From positions 21,970,429 through 22,034,428 of the forward strand of contig OW203722.1 in the NCBI GenBank assembly GCA_934045075.1: a DNA stretch of 64,000 bases. Direction: 5' to 3'. The translations under genes and the position numbers were made by a program. The notes beneath the pieces were generated by a model. The model was not told the origin of the DNA and ran no database searches. It was given only the letters and a program-made list of their open reading frames with translations. Source of the stretch: Yponomeuta sedellus. Taxonomy: Eukaryota > Arthropoda > Insecta > Lepidoptera > Yponomeutidae. This document shows positions 43,370 through 53,688 of the stretch, in pieces (the stretch's first letter is position 1; the number at the start of each line of letters is the position of its first letter).

Positions 43370-43985
43370 ATTTTCCGACGTTTCGGCACTTTTTTAGGTG
43401 CCGTGGTCCCGGATGACGGAGGTGACGGGCGTCTTTTAGAAAGCATTCGGTTAGTTGCCCTCGGCAAAAATTACAAAAGTTAATTATTTTGAAGTTACGT
43501 TCCAAAATAGGCAAACCAATTATTTTTTATATAAAGTCAACAATATTGATTATTAGGAATTGAAGTTAAAATTAAATTTATAAACTAATTACTTTACATG
43601 AACTTAAAAATACTGATTATTAATTGAAATTAAAATTTAACTCTACAGTCACACTTCTAGCAAGGGGGTCTCATGCACTTAAGCACTGGTTCCCATGCTA
43701 CCAGTATGTTCCAACCACGATCTCTATTAAAATTTGGATGCCGGCGGATCTCTATTGCCTCGCGTATCATTCTAGGGAAGAAACGGTCTTCTCGGGCTAG
43801 AACTTTAACATTATCGACATGTGTAAAGTGGTTGGTACCGCTAAGTGTATGTTCGCTGACTGCAGATCTACCAGAGCGCTTATGTTTCACATCCGCGATA
43901 TGTTCCTTCACCCGCTCAGCTTTGGTACGCTTGGTTTGACCAATGTACGAGGAACCACATTCACTGTCAAACTTGTATGTGGTTG
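43370..43985 (-). pseudogene. Penelope-like element fragment, GIY-YIG endonuclease and 3' end
   Basis: On the minus strand 43985-43657 reads YKFDSECGSSYIGQTKRTKA, then VKEHIADVKHKRSGRSAVSE, HTLSGTNHF, and finally REDRFFPRMIREAIEIRRHP and NFNRDRGWNI. These are the GIY-YIG core and the conserved C-terminal tail of Penelope-like polyproteins. The usual GIY half and the RT are absent (5' truncated). The 3' UTR continues to about 43370, where the 'gacgtttcggcac' and 'gccgtggtcccgg' block typical of these elements is seen. Only ~110 codons remain, so it is inactive. Confidence 0.82.
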
Positions 43986-44193
43986 GTTAATCAGACAGGC
44001 AGACAGTAGAGCCTTAGTGACAGGATCCCGTTTTTACTTTTTGAGAATACTAAAAAGCGTTTGTTTACTTCACAAAATGTTTACAGTAACATAATCGGGC
44101 AAGAACCTGTATCAGGAAGCTCAGCTTTTCCACAATCAGACGTAATAATGATCGTCTTACAAAAAGCTACTTAGTAGGTTATCTTAGTTTACT

Positions 44194-44390
44194 AGTGTGT
44201 GTGTGTGTTTGTGTGTGTGTGTTTACAGCTTGTACAGCGTATAGTCCGAAAAAAAAACACATCCAAAAGTGTGTGTGTGTGTGTGGTGTGTGTGTGTGTG
44301 TGTGGTTTATGTGTGTGTGTGTGTGGGGTGTTTGTGTCTACAGCTTGTACAGCTTATACTCTCGAAGAAAAACACATCCAAAAATAGCCA
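44194..44390 (+). repeat. (GT)n tracts with an interleaved ~125-bp duplication
   Basis: Two (gt)n-rich blocks (44194-44222 and 44271-44330) are each followed by 'tacagcttgtacagc(g/t)tata', a short A run and 'aacacatccaaaa'. The duplication is tandem. Confidence 0.9.
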
Positions 44391-44439
44391 GTGAATATAA
44401 TACCCCGCAAACGAGCTGTTTGCGGGGTATTATATTCAC
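44391..44439. repeat. Perfect 22-bp hairpin
   Basis: 'gtgaatataataccccgcaa' + 'ac' pairs exactly with 44418-44439 around a 5-nt loop (gagct). Confidence 0.95.
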
Positions 44440-44474
44440 GAAACATGTCCATCTTAATTATTTACGATGGAAAT

Positions 44475-44640
44475 GTTTTCGTCCAGGCCCTCCACCGGAT
44501 GGTCTGACGACCTAGTCACGGTAGTGGGGAGTCACTGAATGCGGGCGGCAAAAGACCGTGAAGCTGGAAAAACCATGAGGGATGCCTATGACCTGCAGTT
44601 GGTGTCAAATAGCTGATGATGATGATGGTGATGATGTTTT
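44475..44640 (+). pseudogene. RTE-type LINE C-terminus with (TGA)n-like tail
   Basis: The plus strand reads WSDDLVTVVGS, a stop where Trp is expected, then MRAAKDREAGKTMRDAY. It ends 'agctgatgatgatgatggtg'. The trinucleotide tail is as expected for RTE 3' ends. Confidence 0.75.
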
Positions 44641-44819
44641 GACAGAAGAGACTCGAAATAGGTCTATACAAAGTCGAAATTAATCAAGATATCTTTCGCG
44701 CATCAAATGTCATTGTAACAAAATGTACAAAAATTAAGCTAACTTAAAGTTCTACGCTAGCCTATTTTATATTCTACAAAAAAAGTACAATAGGTACTAT
44801 TAGACATTGTATGGAATCA

Positions 44820-44985
44820 GGCGTTACTTTGCGGAAATCCATAATAGCATTAAAATGTGAAAATTACTTTGCTAAATTCCGCCAAAAATCCCACAAGCAC
44901 CATGCAGTTAGTTAATGCACCGCCCTTTTTCCTACTGCTTAAAAAAGTGCTTGTGGTATTTTTTTCACATTTTAATGCTAGGTAC
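44820..44985. repeat. Repeat family E, fold-back copy
   Basis: 'gcattaaaatgtgaaaatta' (44849) is answered by 'ttttcacattttaatgc' (44968-44985). The interior has 'ccacaagcaccatgcag' and 'aagtgcttgtgg'. The leader 'gttactttgcggaaatccat' is shared with 48830. Confidence 0.8.
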
Positions 44986-46102
44986 TATCAGTACTTCACA
45001 GAGTGAGTTCGGGTTTACATGCCGTACATGCCCACTGTGAATACGAAAAAATAAATATGCGCTTTAAAGAATTTACTACGTGAGATATTGGGAATCCACT
45101 CTACCACTTTGCTATACCTATGACTTATCTTCTTCTTTTTCAGGCTATATTCTACACTACGTTTATCTTCACTCAAGAACACGTTTACTCCAACGGTTCA
45201 GTTCTTCGCGAGATATGGCCAGCCCACTGCCACTTCAGATCGCTAATTCTCTGAGCTATGTCGATAGCTTTTAGGTTGCCTCAGTTATTTTTCTGCACGG
45301 TTAGCAAGTGGTAGCCTGAAACATATAAACTGTAAAATAATGTACAAATGTAAACATCGTAGACAGAATTTTAAGAACACCTCCCTAAGAGACGTATTAT
45401 GGCCCGTTATAAGCAATAAAACAAACAGTAAAAGGAATGTTAACGCTACACGGTGTGGTACACTTCGCACCGAGCGAAATGAGACACCTTTTACATCCTC
45501 ACCTACAGACGAATACGTAGTGTTACTGCCATTTTCTGAGTCAAACTGTACTCGTAAAATTCATCACCATTCTCTTTGCCCGCCACCGTAATACGGGATC
45601 CGTCGATTTGATGAGGAATCTCGTAATTACGAAAATTCAATCTCAAAGTGTAATAGGGCCTATCAAAATAATAATCTGTTTTAATCTACATAGTAAGCTT
45701 GAAAGATGTCGGTGATACGATAGAATTTAGGTGAGCATTTCAGAGGCCTCTGTTTTGTTTTGAGGTGTAGAGCACCTCAAAACAAAACAGCCTTTTGTCT
45801 ACAAGCGTCAAAGGTATTTCAAGATAAGTTCCAAAATCTAGTTCTATACTAGTTAGTGTTTTCAATTGTCGCCTTGATTGTATATTTTTTAACATATCCA
45901 TCTGTGTGCAAAATGGGAATGTTTACTTAGATCTGCCCCATAAATATGAGGCGTAATATATATAGAGGAAAGCACATTTCACTGGATGTCTGAGACGTGA
46001 CCGTGATATTGAGACACATAATTTCTACGACAAAGTGCAGTAGATATTTTGTTTTTGCACCCTAGTTGTACGTGAAAAGTAGTCCCAAAATAGGATACTT
46101 CA
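44986..46102. other. Largely unassigned stretch
   Basis: A family F-like 'ttctttttcaggctatattc' occurs at 45133. A perfect 18-bp hairpin is at 45750-45790. No gene is supported; frames at 45080-45591 lack motifs. Confidence 0.45.
45750..45790. repeat. Perfect 18-bp hairpin
   Basis: 'ctgttttgttttgaggtg' pairs with 'cacctcaaaacaaaacag' around a 5-nt loop (tagag). Confidence 0.93.
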
Positions 46103-46350
46103 TCGTCAGGCTATACTAGTCCACTGCTGGACATAGCCCTTCCCTAAAGAGCGCACGTTGAGCTATCATAGGGGTAATACCCATAATCCCCACGCTGGGC
46201 ATGCAGGTTGGGGATCGCAGTTCAGTGGAATTGTACTGCAGGGGGCGCTGCTGCCCACCCCCTGGTTTATGTCCCTTAGTCGCCTTTTACGACACCCGCG
46301 GGAAGAGTTGGGTTGGTGCTATTGTGTAAGCCGATACCACACAGCAATAG
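46103..46350 (+). repeat. Interspersed repeat family F
   Basis: Close to 13007-13265: 'tccactgctggacatagccc', 'cccataatccccacgctggg', 'gcagggggcgctgctgccca' and 'cgccttttacgacacccgcg'. Confidence 0.78.
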
Positions 46351-46727
46351 GATACTTACTCGGTATTTAACAGTAAAACAAGAAGGAGCATGTCACAAAA
46401 TAAAAAGGTTACTTTTATTGTAACGTTAAGTCTAATATTTTTCGCTATATGTATTCACCTACAAAAATAAAATAACTAATAAATAACAATTAGTTATTTT
46501 ATTTTTTAATTGTTAGAACAGTGTGCTGTAGGAACCAGACAGGGATATGACATGTTTTGAAATATGTGCCCTCAGACTGAGTCCTTACGTAAAACATTCA
46601 ATTAGCATCGCTTGCCTTCAATACATTCTTTGGCAAGAAAACAAAAAAAAAATTAAATACCTTTTACTAGCATTATTTACCAAACCTGTTTAATACTTTT
46701 AAACCATTTAAATGACTTGATTTGTCT

Positions 46728-46885
46728 TTCCTGTGGGTTAGGCTGACTGAGCTGTCAGGATGGCATAGGAGCAGGGTAAGCCTACAATCTATCTAAAACA
46801 ATGTCCCAGGCAGTGCAGCGTCCAAGTGGACCCTTCACCCATCTTGTGTAAGTGAAGGTGTCACTGGACGCTGTATAAATCATAA
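46728..46885 (+). mobile_element. SINE-A 3' fragment
   Basis: 'gtctttcctgtgggttaggc', 'gctgtcaggatggcatagg' and 'ctggacgctgtataaatcat'. Confidence 0.78.
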
Positions 46886-46887
46886 GA

Positions 46888-47085
46888 TATGATAAGAATA
46901 TTCTTTATTGTACACCAGAGCACATATTATATAAAACATGTAAATATACAAAGTACAATTGGCGGCCTTATTGCTAAAAGCAATTTCTTCCAGAAAACCT
47001 TACGATGGAAAGTTGCTGAAGGAAATAAGAGACAGGTAGTCAGTGCAAACATGAATATATTAATACCCTACTTATATAAATAACA
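46888..47085 (-). repeat. LINE 3'-end family K
   Basis: 'gataagaatattctttattg', 'tacaattggcggccttattg' and 'ttacgatggaaagttgctga'. Confidence 0.7.
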
Positions 47086-47457
47086 ATATACCTACATAAA
47101 CAATTACATAATATAGTTATTATAAACTTACATAAATACGTTATAATAACAATGCACGCGATGAGGAAATAAATACAATATTGTGTACCTATATGGAAAC
47201 ATGCGGAAAAGACAATAAAAAGGAGAATGCACGAATACTAAACTAAATCATCTCATTACATAGATGCCAAGGCCAAGTTAAATACTTTTAAGATGGAGTT
47301 CCTATCGTAAACTGGCTTTGACCCGGTTTTAGGAGCGCGTTAGTGGGTCTTAAGTTTTTCTTATTAATAATATTGTAACCGTTTTTATAAAATATGATTT
47401 CCTAAAACATCAGAAAAACGCTGAATATTGCGATATCACAAGGAAAAAACGAAACCA

Positions 47458-47655
47458 TAGATAAAATAAACTGCCTCTAAGGAGTGCTTTAGTTAGGATG
47501 CATGAAAATATATGGTCAAAGAGGACAACACTGTGGAAAGGACCGCCAGGAAAAAGAAGACGAGCTAGACCGTGCACTCGATGGGCAGATGATGTAGAAA
47601 AGACGACCAATACAAAAGACTGGCATAACCTTGCGCAAATGTTCTGAAGATACAG
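47458..47655 (+). pseudogene. LINE RT C-terminal relic (RTE-like)
   Basis: The plus strand encodes RMHENIWSKRTTLWKGPPGK, then RRRARPCTRWADDVEKTTNT and KDWHNLAQMF*. This has the '(G)RPxxRWxDD(I/V)…W…AQ' layout of RTE-type C-termini. It is a different, older lineage than the 30226 and 44475 copies. Confidence 0.6.
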
Positions 47656-47786
47656 AGCGAGTAGCCGGTATTCAGTAATTACTTAGGTTACGTCAATACA
47701 GGTTGTAAAAAGTAGCGCGAACATGAAGAGGCCTGTTGTAGGTGTCCGCTGGGTGATATTGATCAATGGTAGCTAGCTGTTAGTTC

Positions 47787-48062
<276 letters not shown>

Positions 48063-48101
48063 GATACACTAGCAGCTTACAGCTGATACGTGTATGTCTT
48101 A

Positions 48102-48740
48102 TCACTGCACTTGATTGTTTTTGGTTTTTACATGATTATCCAGTCTATTTTTAAAACAGTTCACTGAGTCTGCACTAACAATAGAGTCAGGAAGTTTGTT
48201 CCACTCTCGCACGACACGGTTTGGGAGGAAATGCTTTCGAGGGTTACTTGCACACAGAGAGTTGCTTATTTTAAGGTGGTGGCCTCTTAGGTGTTTATTT
48301 TCGTTCATAATGTAGATGTTATGTAGGTCATGCACGTCATAGTAACATGTGAGGATTTTGTATGTTTCTATGAGGTCTCCACGTTGTCGTCGTTGCTCGA
48401 GCGTAGTGAGACCCAGTCGTTGCTCATAGGATTTCTGACGAAGTCCAACTACCATTTTTGTGGCTCTTCGTTGTACTTTTTCTAAGAGCTCAATATCTTT
48501 CTTCAGATAAGGACACCAGACCTGAAAACCGTATTCCAGCAGTGGTCTAATAAATGCCTTGTACAATTTTATGAATAACTGTTTGTCAATATAGCTGAAT
48601 GATTTTCTTATCATATATGTAAGTGAATTAGCCTTTTTTGTAATTCCAAGTATGTGTTCGTCCCATTTCAGATTCCTATTCACAGTGACTCCAAGATCCC
48701 GCTGAGAGTTGACTGTCTCCAGAATAACTGAGTCAATCAT
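48102..48740 (-). pseudogene. CR1/L2-like LINE, RT C-terminal fragment
   Basis: A 212-aa open frame: RDLGVTVNRNLKWDEHILG, then KKANSLTYMIRKSF, LYKAFIRPLLEYGFQVWCPY, LLEKVQRRATKMV, LEQRRQRGDLIETYKIL, and near the end FLPNRVVREWNKLPDSIVSA. This is the thumb and C-terminal region downstream of the FADD motif in CR1/L2-type polymerases; catalytic motifs are absent (5' truncated). The frame is intact to a natural stop, so the copy is young or recently truncated. It is flanked on its 5' side by a SINE-B piece (48741-48815). Confidence 0.85.
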
Positions 48741-48815
48741 AGTTAGGCCATTGTACGTAGCAACCGCTGAGGTACGTTAACACTTCAGACACTAGGGTTT
48801 CTTTACGATATGTAT
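48741..48815 (-). mobile_element. SINE-B fragment
   Basis: 'catagttaggccattgtacg' and 'aacacttcagacactagggt'. The LINE fragment stops exactly where this begins, so the LINE probably inserted in the SINE. Confidence 0.7.
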
Positions 48816-49045
48816 GGAATCAGGCGTTACTTTGCGGAAATCCATAATAGCACTAAACAGTGAAAATTACTTTGTTAAATTCCGCCAAAATCCCACAAGC
48901 ACCATGCGATCAGTTAATGCACCGCCTTCTCTCCTACTTTTTAAGCAGAAGCAAGACACAAACACACCACCACCGACACCAATACTTGTAAGAGAAAATA
49001 CGCGACGCGTTTCGCTTCCAACACGAGGCATCCTCAGGCTCACAA
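48805..49045 (+). repeat. Repeat family E, single-arm copy
   Basis: 'gttactttgcggaaatccat', 'cccacaagcaccatgcgatc', 'cgcgacgcgtttcgcttcca' and 'acacgaggcatcctcag'. Confidence 0.68.
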
Positions 49046-49054
49046 GTGCCAGAA

Positions 49055-49318
49055 GAGTGGTGGTAGCGGAGCGGTGAAGAACGCCGGCCTCTCAATCGTG
49101 AGGTCGTGGGTTCAAACCCCGGCATGTACCAATGACTGTTTTCTAAGTTATGTACATTTGTGAAATTATAGTAGCAATACCACTCGCTGACGGTGAAGGA
49201 AAACATCGTAAGGAAACCCTGGTGTGTGAAGTGTTAACGTAGCTCAGCGCTTGCTGCATACAATGACCCAATTATGAGGCTAAATGCAGGAATCTCAGGT
49301 CTAACTAACTAACTGGTA
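49055..49318 (+). mobile_element. SINE-B, reference copy
   Basis: tRNA-like head: 'gtggtagcggagcggtgaag', 'gccggcctctcaatcgtgag', B box 'gggttcaaacccc'. Body: 'gcatgtaccaatgactgttt', 'gaaggaaaacatcgtaagga', 'tatgaggctaaatgcagga' and the end 'tctcaggtctaactaactaa'. A shorter inverted head (cgggactcgaatccacgacc) follows at 49340-49392. Confidence 0.85.
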
Positions 49319-49399
49319 ATTAATTAAATATAACTAACTGGCCGGGACTCGAATCCACGACCTCCCCTACACCGCTCCGCTACCACCGCTTGATCAATA

Positions 49400-50402
49400 G
49401 CTTGTAACTCATAGTATTTTTTGCAAAGGGTACAGTGAAGATGGTTGTTTTCCTGAAAAATATTGCTCGGAAGAAAAGAGAAAATCAATCGACACAAACA
49501 ATAATAAATCAGCGGAGGTAGCAAAAACTGCCGCAAAAGGGGATTTTTACTCGATATTCCTTCACTTGGCACTTTTCACATAGTTGCTGCAGAGTTTCCA
49601 CGCGGCCCGGTGGAATGGGGTGGAATTTCTCAATGCATTCCTTTAGAGAAAATTCTTATTTTTGCTCTCCAGTATATGTCATCGCTGTTAAGGCTGTTAC
49701 TAACTTGGGAGTCAGTCGTTTCTAAGTTAAAAGTGATAACATGGTAAGGAGAATTTCTCTTCAGCTGATTGCCGAAAATGTTTGCAAAGTCGATTAATCG
49801 AGAGATTAAGAAGTTGTCTAAGACTAGGCTAGACAATATAAATCGTACTGTCATAATAAACTTTAAAAGGTAGTTTTATGAACCATGTCTTCAATTACTC
49901 TCGGAGCAAAAAAATGCATACGAACACTAGTTTTCATCGAGCTATATTTAGAGATTATTGTAAGATTTACAGTACTAGATAAAATTAATCTCATTTCGAT
50001 ATCTTATCAAAGGAAAGATGGCTGTCAGCAGCGGCTAATTTAGATAAATTTTCAAACAATAACTTTGCACTTACTTGGTAAGTGCAACACTTATTCATAT
50101 GGGTAAGTAAAGCGTGATTTACATTCACTTTATTTAAAGCACGTTTTAAATAGAGGCAGAATAGAAAAGAGACGCCACTCGACGAGCAGACTCTTAGTCA
50201 GCAAATTATTTAGGGTTAAAACATCCTGTACCCACTGGTTTTGTTAACCCCCAAGAGAGGCTCCCAACGGGTTCCGATCTGCAATAGCCTACGCGGCAGT
50301 CCCTCAAACGACTCCGGACCTAGGTTGGTCGCTGCAGACAAATTTTAAGCAGATAGGGTTATAGATAGATAGACAGAGAACACTATATTGTTCATAAAAA
50401 TT
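49400..50402. other. Unassigned stretch
   Basis: No gene or repeat family recognised. Two minus-strand frames of 74-82 aa have no motif. Confidence 0.5.
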
Positions 50403-50405
50403 TAA

Positions 50406-50596
50406 GGGTCTGTTTCACAACCTGCAGATAAAGTTCCGGATATGCTATCCGCGACCAGAGCTGCCGTTTGTTCTTAATTTGAAGCCATAAACGAACACAC
50501 GCAATATAGAAAAAAAATATTTAAATTTTGAACAAACGGCAGCCTGGTTGCGGATAGCTTATCCGGAACTTTATTTGAACATTGTGAAAAAGAGCC
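50406..50596. mobile_element. PIF/Harbinger (ISL2EU)-like MITE with TAA TSD
   Basis: Ends 'gggtctgtttcacaa' and (reverse) 'ggctctttttcacaat', with ~65-bp imperfect inverted repeats that include 'ataaagttccggat', 'gctatccgc' and 'gctgccgtttgttc'. TAA flanks both ends (50403-50405 and 50597-50599). The GGG…TGTTTCACAA end is characteristic of Harbinger/ISL2EU-type transposons. No ORF. Confidence 0.8.
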
Positions 50597-50634
50597 TAAA
50601 TTACACAGATATTTCTTAACCTAAGAGTACAGAC

Positions 50635-51715
50635 GGCGGCCTTATCACTAAAAGCGATCTCTCCCAGACAAACTTTGTATGTACTGGACTAATATTCCAC
50701 CGACGGAGGAGCAATGTAATTGTGGAGCCTCATCGCCCTCCATGGTGCTCCAATGCCCATTGTGCCCTCATACCTGCACTCTGGCGGACCTAACAGAGGC
50801 TACCGCTACTGCAGTTGCAGTGACCAACTATTGGCAGGAACGATATAAACTGGTCGAATCGCTAACACGAAAGAAGAAAAATAAGGTTAACAATACTAAT
50901 AAAATAAAAATCTTGTTAAAGAAAACATCGTGAGAAAACCTGATTGTTTGAGGTGTTTACATAGGTACCTCAGCGCTTGAAATTACTTTTTTCTCTCTAC
51001 TTAAAAAAATCCTGGCTCTTACCGTACCGCAAGCGTACCACGTACGTTTTTGTAAAAGAAAGTCGACGCTGCCAAAACAATTTGTTTTGGACCGATGACC
51101 CCAAAATATCGTATACCGAAAACCGCCACATCTCGGTCTAGCCGCAAAAGTGTCTAGATTTCCACCAATATCCTTCATTAACAGGAAAGTAGATACGTTT
51201 TTGCCACATTGTATGCTCTATTGCACCTCTATGTTAAGCATGAAAAATAAGCAAATGTTATCAGGTCGTGCCCCGGCAGTGGGGACATACGGGGTTGATA
51301 ACGATAACGAACGAACGAATCAGGCTTAGGCTAGAGCAAGCGGCTATAGTATGTTGCTACCTTTATACGGTGGCAGTATGAAAGCTGCAATATCTAGAAA
51401 TCATATTGAGTATCTTGCCTCTTCTTGAACGTAAACATTTGTACGAGAGTTCTCTTTGATGGAAACCAACCAATGATGTTATGTAAAGCTGAAACTGTGC
51501 ATGCGTAATCCCACTCTAGACTCGCGTTTCCCAGATGTAAACAAGTTATTGTATGAAATACGATCGAAGTCAAGAAAAACAAATCAGGAAAGGTATTAGT
51601 TGGAGGTATGAGTGCAATGGAGGACTCCTGAGTAGCAATTTATTTACTAGATAGACTTTGTTTATAAAAATGCGACACATTACAATACTCCTTAAAAAAA
51701 TAAGAAAAAAATACG
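50635..51715. other. Mostly unassigned
   Basis: 50635-50672 has a family K scrap ('cggcggccttatcactaaaa', 'ctcccagacaaact'). A family H scrap is at 50940-50985 and a 3' scrap of the 5S-type SINE at 51268-51300 ('ccccggcagtggggacatac'). No gene is supported. Confidence 0.45.
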
Positions 51716-51928
51716 TTTGCTTTTAGAATATACCTCGGGCTCTAGATTAGGCTTCGGTTTTCGATGAAAGCACACGAGTGTAGTGCCTACTACTTCCTGC
51801 TCTGTATAAAACTTTTCTTCACTATTTTGAAAAAAATTGTAAAGTTGTAAATAACAATACAAAATAAACATTACCTTATTGCAATATGATTGGTTTTCCG
51901 ATAGTAGCCGAGGTTCTAAAAGCTAACA
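51716..51928. mobile_element. MITE family M
   Basis: 'gcttttagaatatacctcgg' (51720) faces 'ccgaggttctaaaagctaac' (51908-51927). The interior shares 'cacacgagtgtagt' and 'actacttcctgctctgtata' with 14350 and 61735. Confidence 0.78.
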
Positions 51929-51944
51929 GACGGCACAGTGCAAC

Positions 51945-52075
51945 TCAGAGAGAGTATGGGCTCCACGCGTGCCCACCGCGGATTAGAAATTTCAAGCGCA
52001 AAGGTATATAAATAACTCAGACACTCGGGTTTCCTCGCGATGTTTTCCTTCGCAGTTAGCGAGTAGTACTGGTAT
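51945..52075 (+). repeat. Repeat family H
   Basis: 'cagagagagtatgggctcca', 'cgcgtgcccaccgcggatta', 'tttcaagcgcaaagg' and 'cactcgggtttcctcgcgat'. Confidence 0.65.
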
Positions 52076-52077
52076 TA

Positions 52078-52380
52078 TACATACATACATAACCTAACGC
52101 CTGTATCCCAGAGGGGTAGGCAGAGACCAGGGACTGCCACTTGCCACGATCCTGACAGATCACCTTCGCTTTATCAACGTTCATAAGTCGTTGCATGCAC
52201 GCACGCCGGTTCCGGGTACTTTTTATCATTCCCTTTGCTAATACATCCCCTATCGGTCGTCCTAGGCAGGCATACATCTGGTCAATGTATGTCTGCCTGG
52301 GACGACCGTTACCAACCCTTCCATTCAAATTCGCAATATATATTTGTTTCGTCAATCTTTCTTACTTCATCCTCTCCACA
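52078..52380 (-). pseudogene. RTE-type LINE C-terminus with template-switch insertion
   Basis: Minus-strand frame: MTKQIYIANLNGRVGNGRPR, then QTYIDQ, an extra segment MYACLGRPIG, DVLAKGMIKSTRNRRACMQR, LMNVDKAKVICQDRGKWQSL and VSAYPSG. The extra segment is encoded by the reverse complement of sequence just upstream (hairpin at 52257-52309). Otherwise it matches the 30226 copy. Confidence 0.8.
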
Positions 52381-52679
52381 TGTCCCAACTGGGAACCAAC
52401 TGCTATTATAACCCCACAAAAATCCGTAACTTACAGAAACAAATAAGAGGTAACCAATATGATAAAAACGTTTTCAAGCGTTGACCAAGAACTGGCAAAC
52501 GCAGCGGACAAAGCGACGAATCTTTACGTTTTGGCAATGTTGCCATGTGACCCTGACAGTTGCCAGCAGACTAAAGTAACGGGTAGACCTACAGACTCGC
52601 AATAAGATTGTTTAGTATATAACTTCGTATGAACATCGAGAAGAATTGCTTAGTTGTAGTGGCAGTGGACGCGGCCCAT

Positions 52680-52890
52680 AGCTCGGAGAACTGATGGCCG
52701 TTGGAGCGAAAAAGTTCTGACCTGGCGACCGCGGACTGGACGACGCGTGAAGAGGCTCCACGCCTGATGGTCTGACGACCTGGTTACCGTGGTGGAAAGT
52801 CGCTGAATGCGGTAGGCACAAGACCAGAAAGCTTGAAAAATTATGAGCGAGGCCTATGTCCTACAGTGGACGTCAATTGGCTGATGATGG
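52680..52890 (+). pseudogene. RTE-type LINE C-terminus with TGA-rich tail
   Basis: Plus strand: WSDDLVTVVESR*MR*AQDQ, then KIMSEAYVLQWTSIG, then 'ctgatgatggcgatgataaa'. It has three stops, two of them at expected Trp codons (TGG to TGA). Same family as 44475-44640. Confidence 0.75.
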
Positions 52891-53092
52891 CGATGATAAA
52901 TTTCTAACTAAATTTTGGAGGGTACAGAAAACCATGATGATGATAATCATCTCGAGTAATATCGTTGTGGAAGGTCATATTTATCAAAAAATCATGATTT
53001 TCATCTAAATTTAAGGAAAACTTGATTCTGAATGGAAACGTAGTACATTATACCCTCAGCTTAATTACATAAGGTTGTAATATATTGACATT

Positions 53093-53384
53093 TAAAAACC
53101 TATTTAGAGGCTAAAAATTTCACCCATGCCGGGATTCGAACCCAAAACCTCTGGCTATCCGTGCCAGCGCTCTACCAATATGAGCCAATGGGCGACTCAC
53201 CGGCATCAGTGAAATTTCGAACCTCTTTACACTATTCTCTGTATTACGTACAGGCAGCGACATCTGGCTTAAGCAAATTGCATCACTTACAGCCCCGACT
53301 ACCTACTTTGCAGTTAGGTTTTACATCGGAGCGATATCGTTTTTAAATTTGTCACGGGTTAGTGCATTAGCAATAAAAATAGTA
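53093..53384 (-). mobile_element. Family T retroposon, non-palindromic full-length form
   Basis: It starts 'tttaaaaacctatttagagg' and passes the minus-sense tRNA-like segment (53123-53190). It continues through 'ctctgtattacgtacaggca', 'gacatctggcttaagcaaat', 'ttacagccccgactacctac' and 'tcggagcgatatcg' to 'acgggttagtgcattagcaa' and 'taaaaatagt'. The flanks atattgacatt (~53082-53092) and atattggcatt (~53385-53395) are an 11-bp duplication with one mismatch. Confidence 0.88.
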
Positions 53385-53688
53385 TATATTGGCATTAAAT
53401 TTTTTTTTTATTTTTCCTTCATTCATTCGTTTTTTTTTCACATGTGACATTTTGCGATATCAGTGACAATATGTCATTTGAGATTTTCTCTTAACCGTTT
53501 GAGGTAAAACCTTTATTACACCTGCCTGTAGTTTTCCACAGTGACTAGCTATACTATAACCGTTATGTCAGCACAAACGCATAGCGTCGAGGCTCATTGC
53601 TAATGGGTAACCTTATTACTATTCAATACGGTTGCGCGTCACTGGCTCAATCATTAATACGCCCGCATAGAGATTCTAGGTCATGCCC

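Noticed and set aside
44195..44515. Cys/Val-rich frames resembling small secreted peptides
   Set aside because: They come from (GT)n runs; the composition is explained by the dinucleotide repeat.
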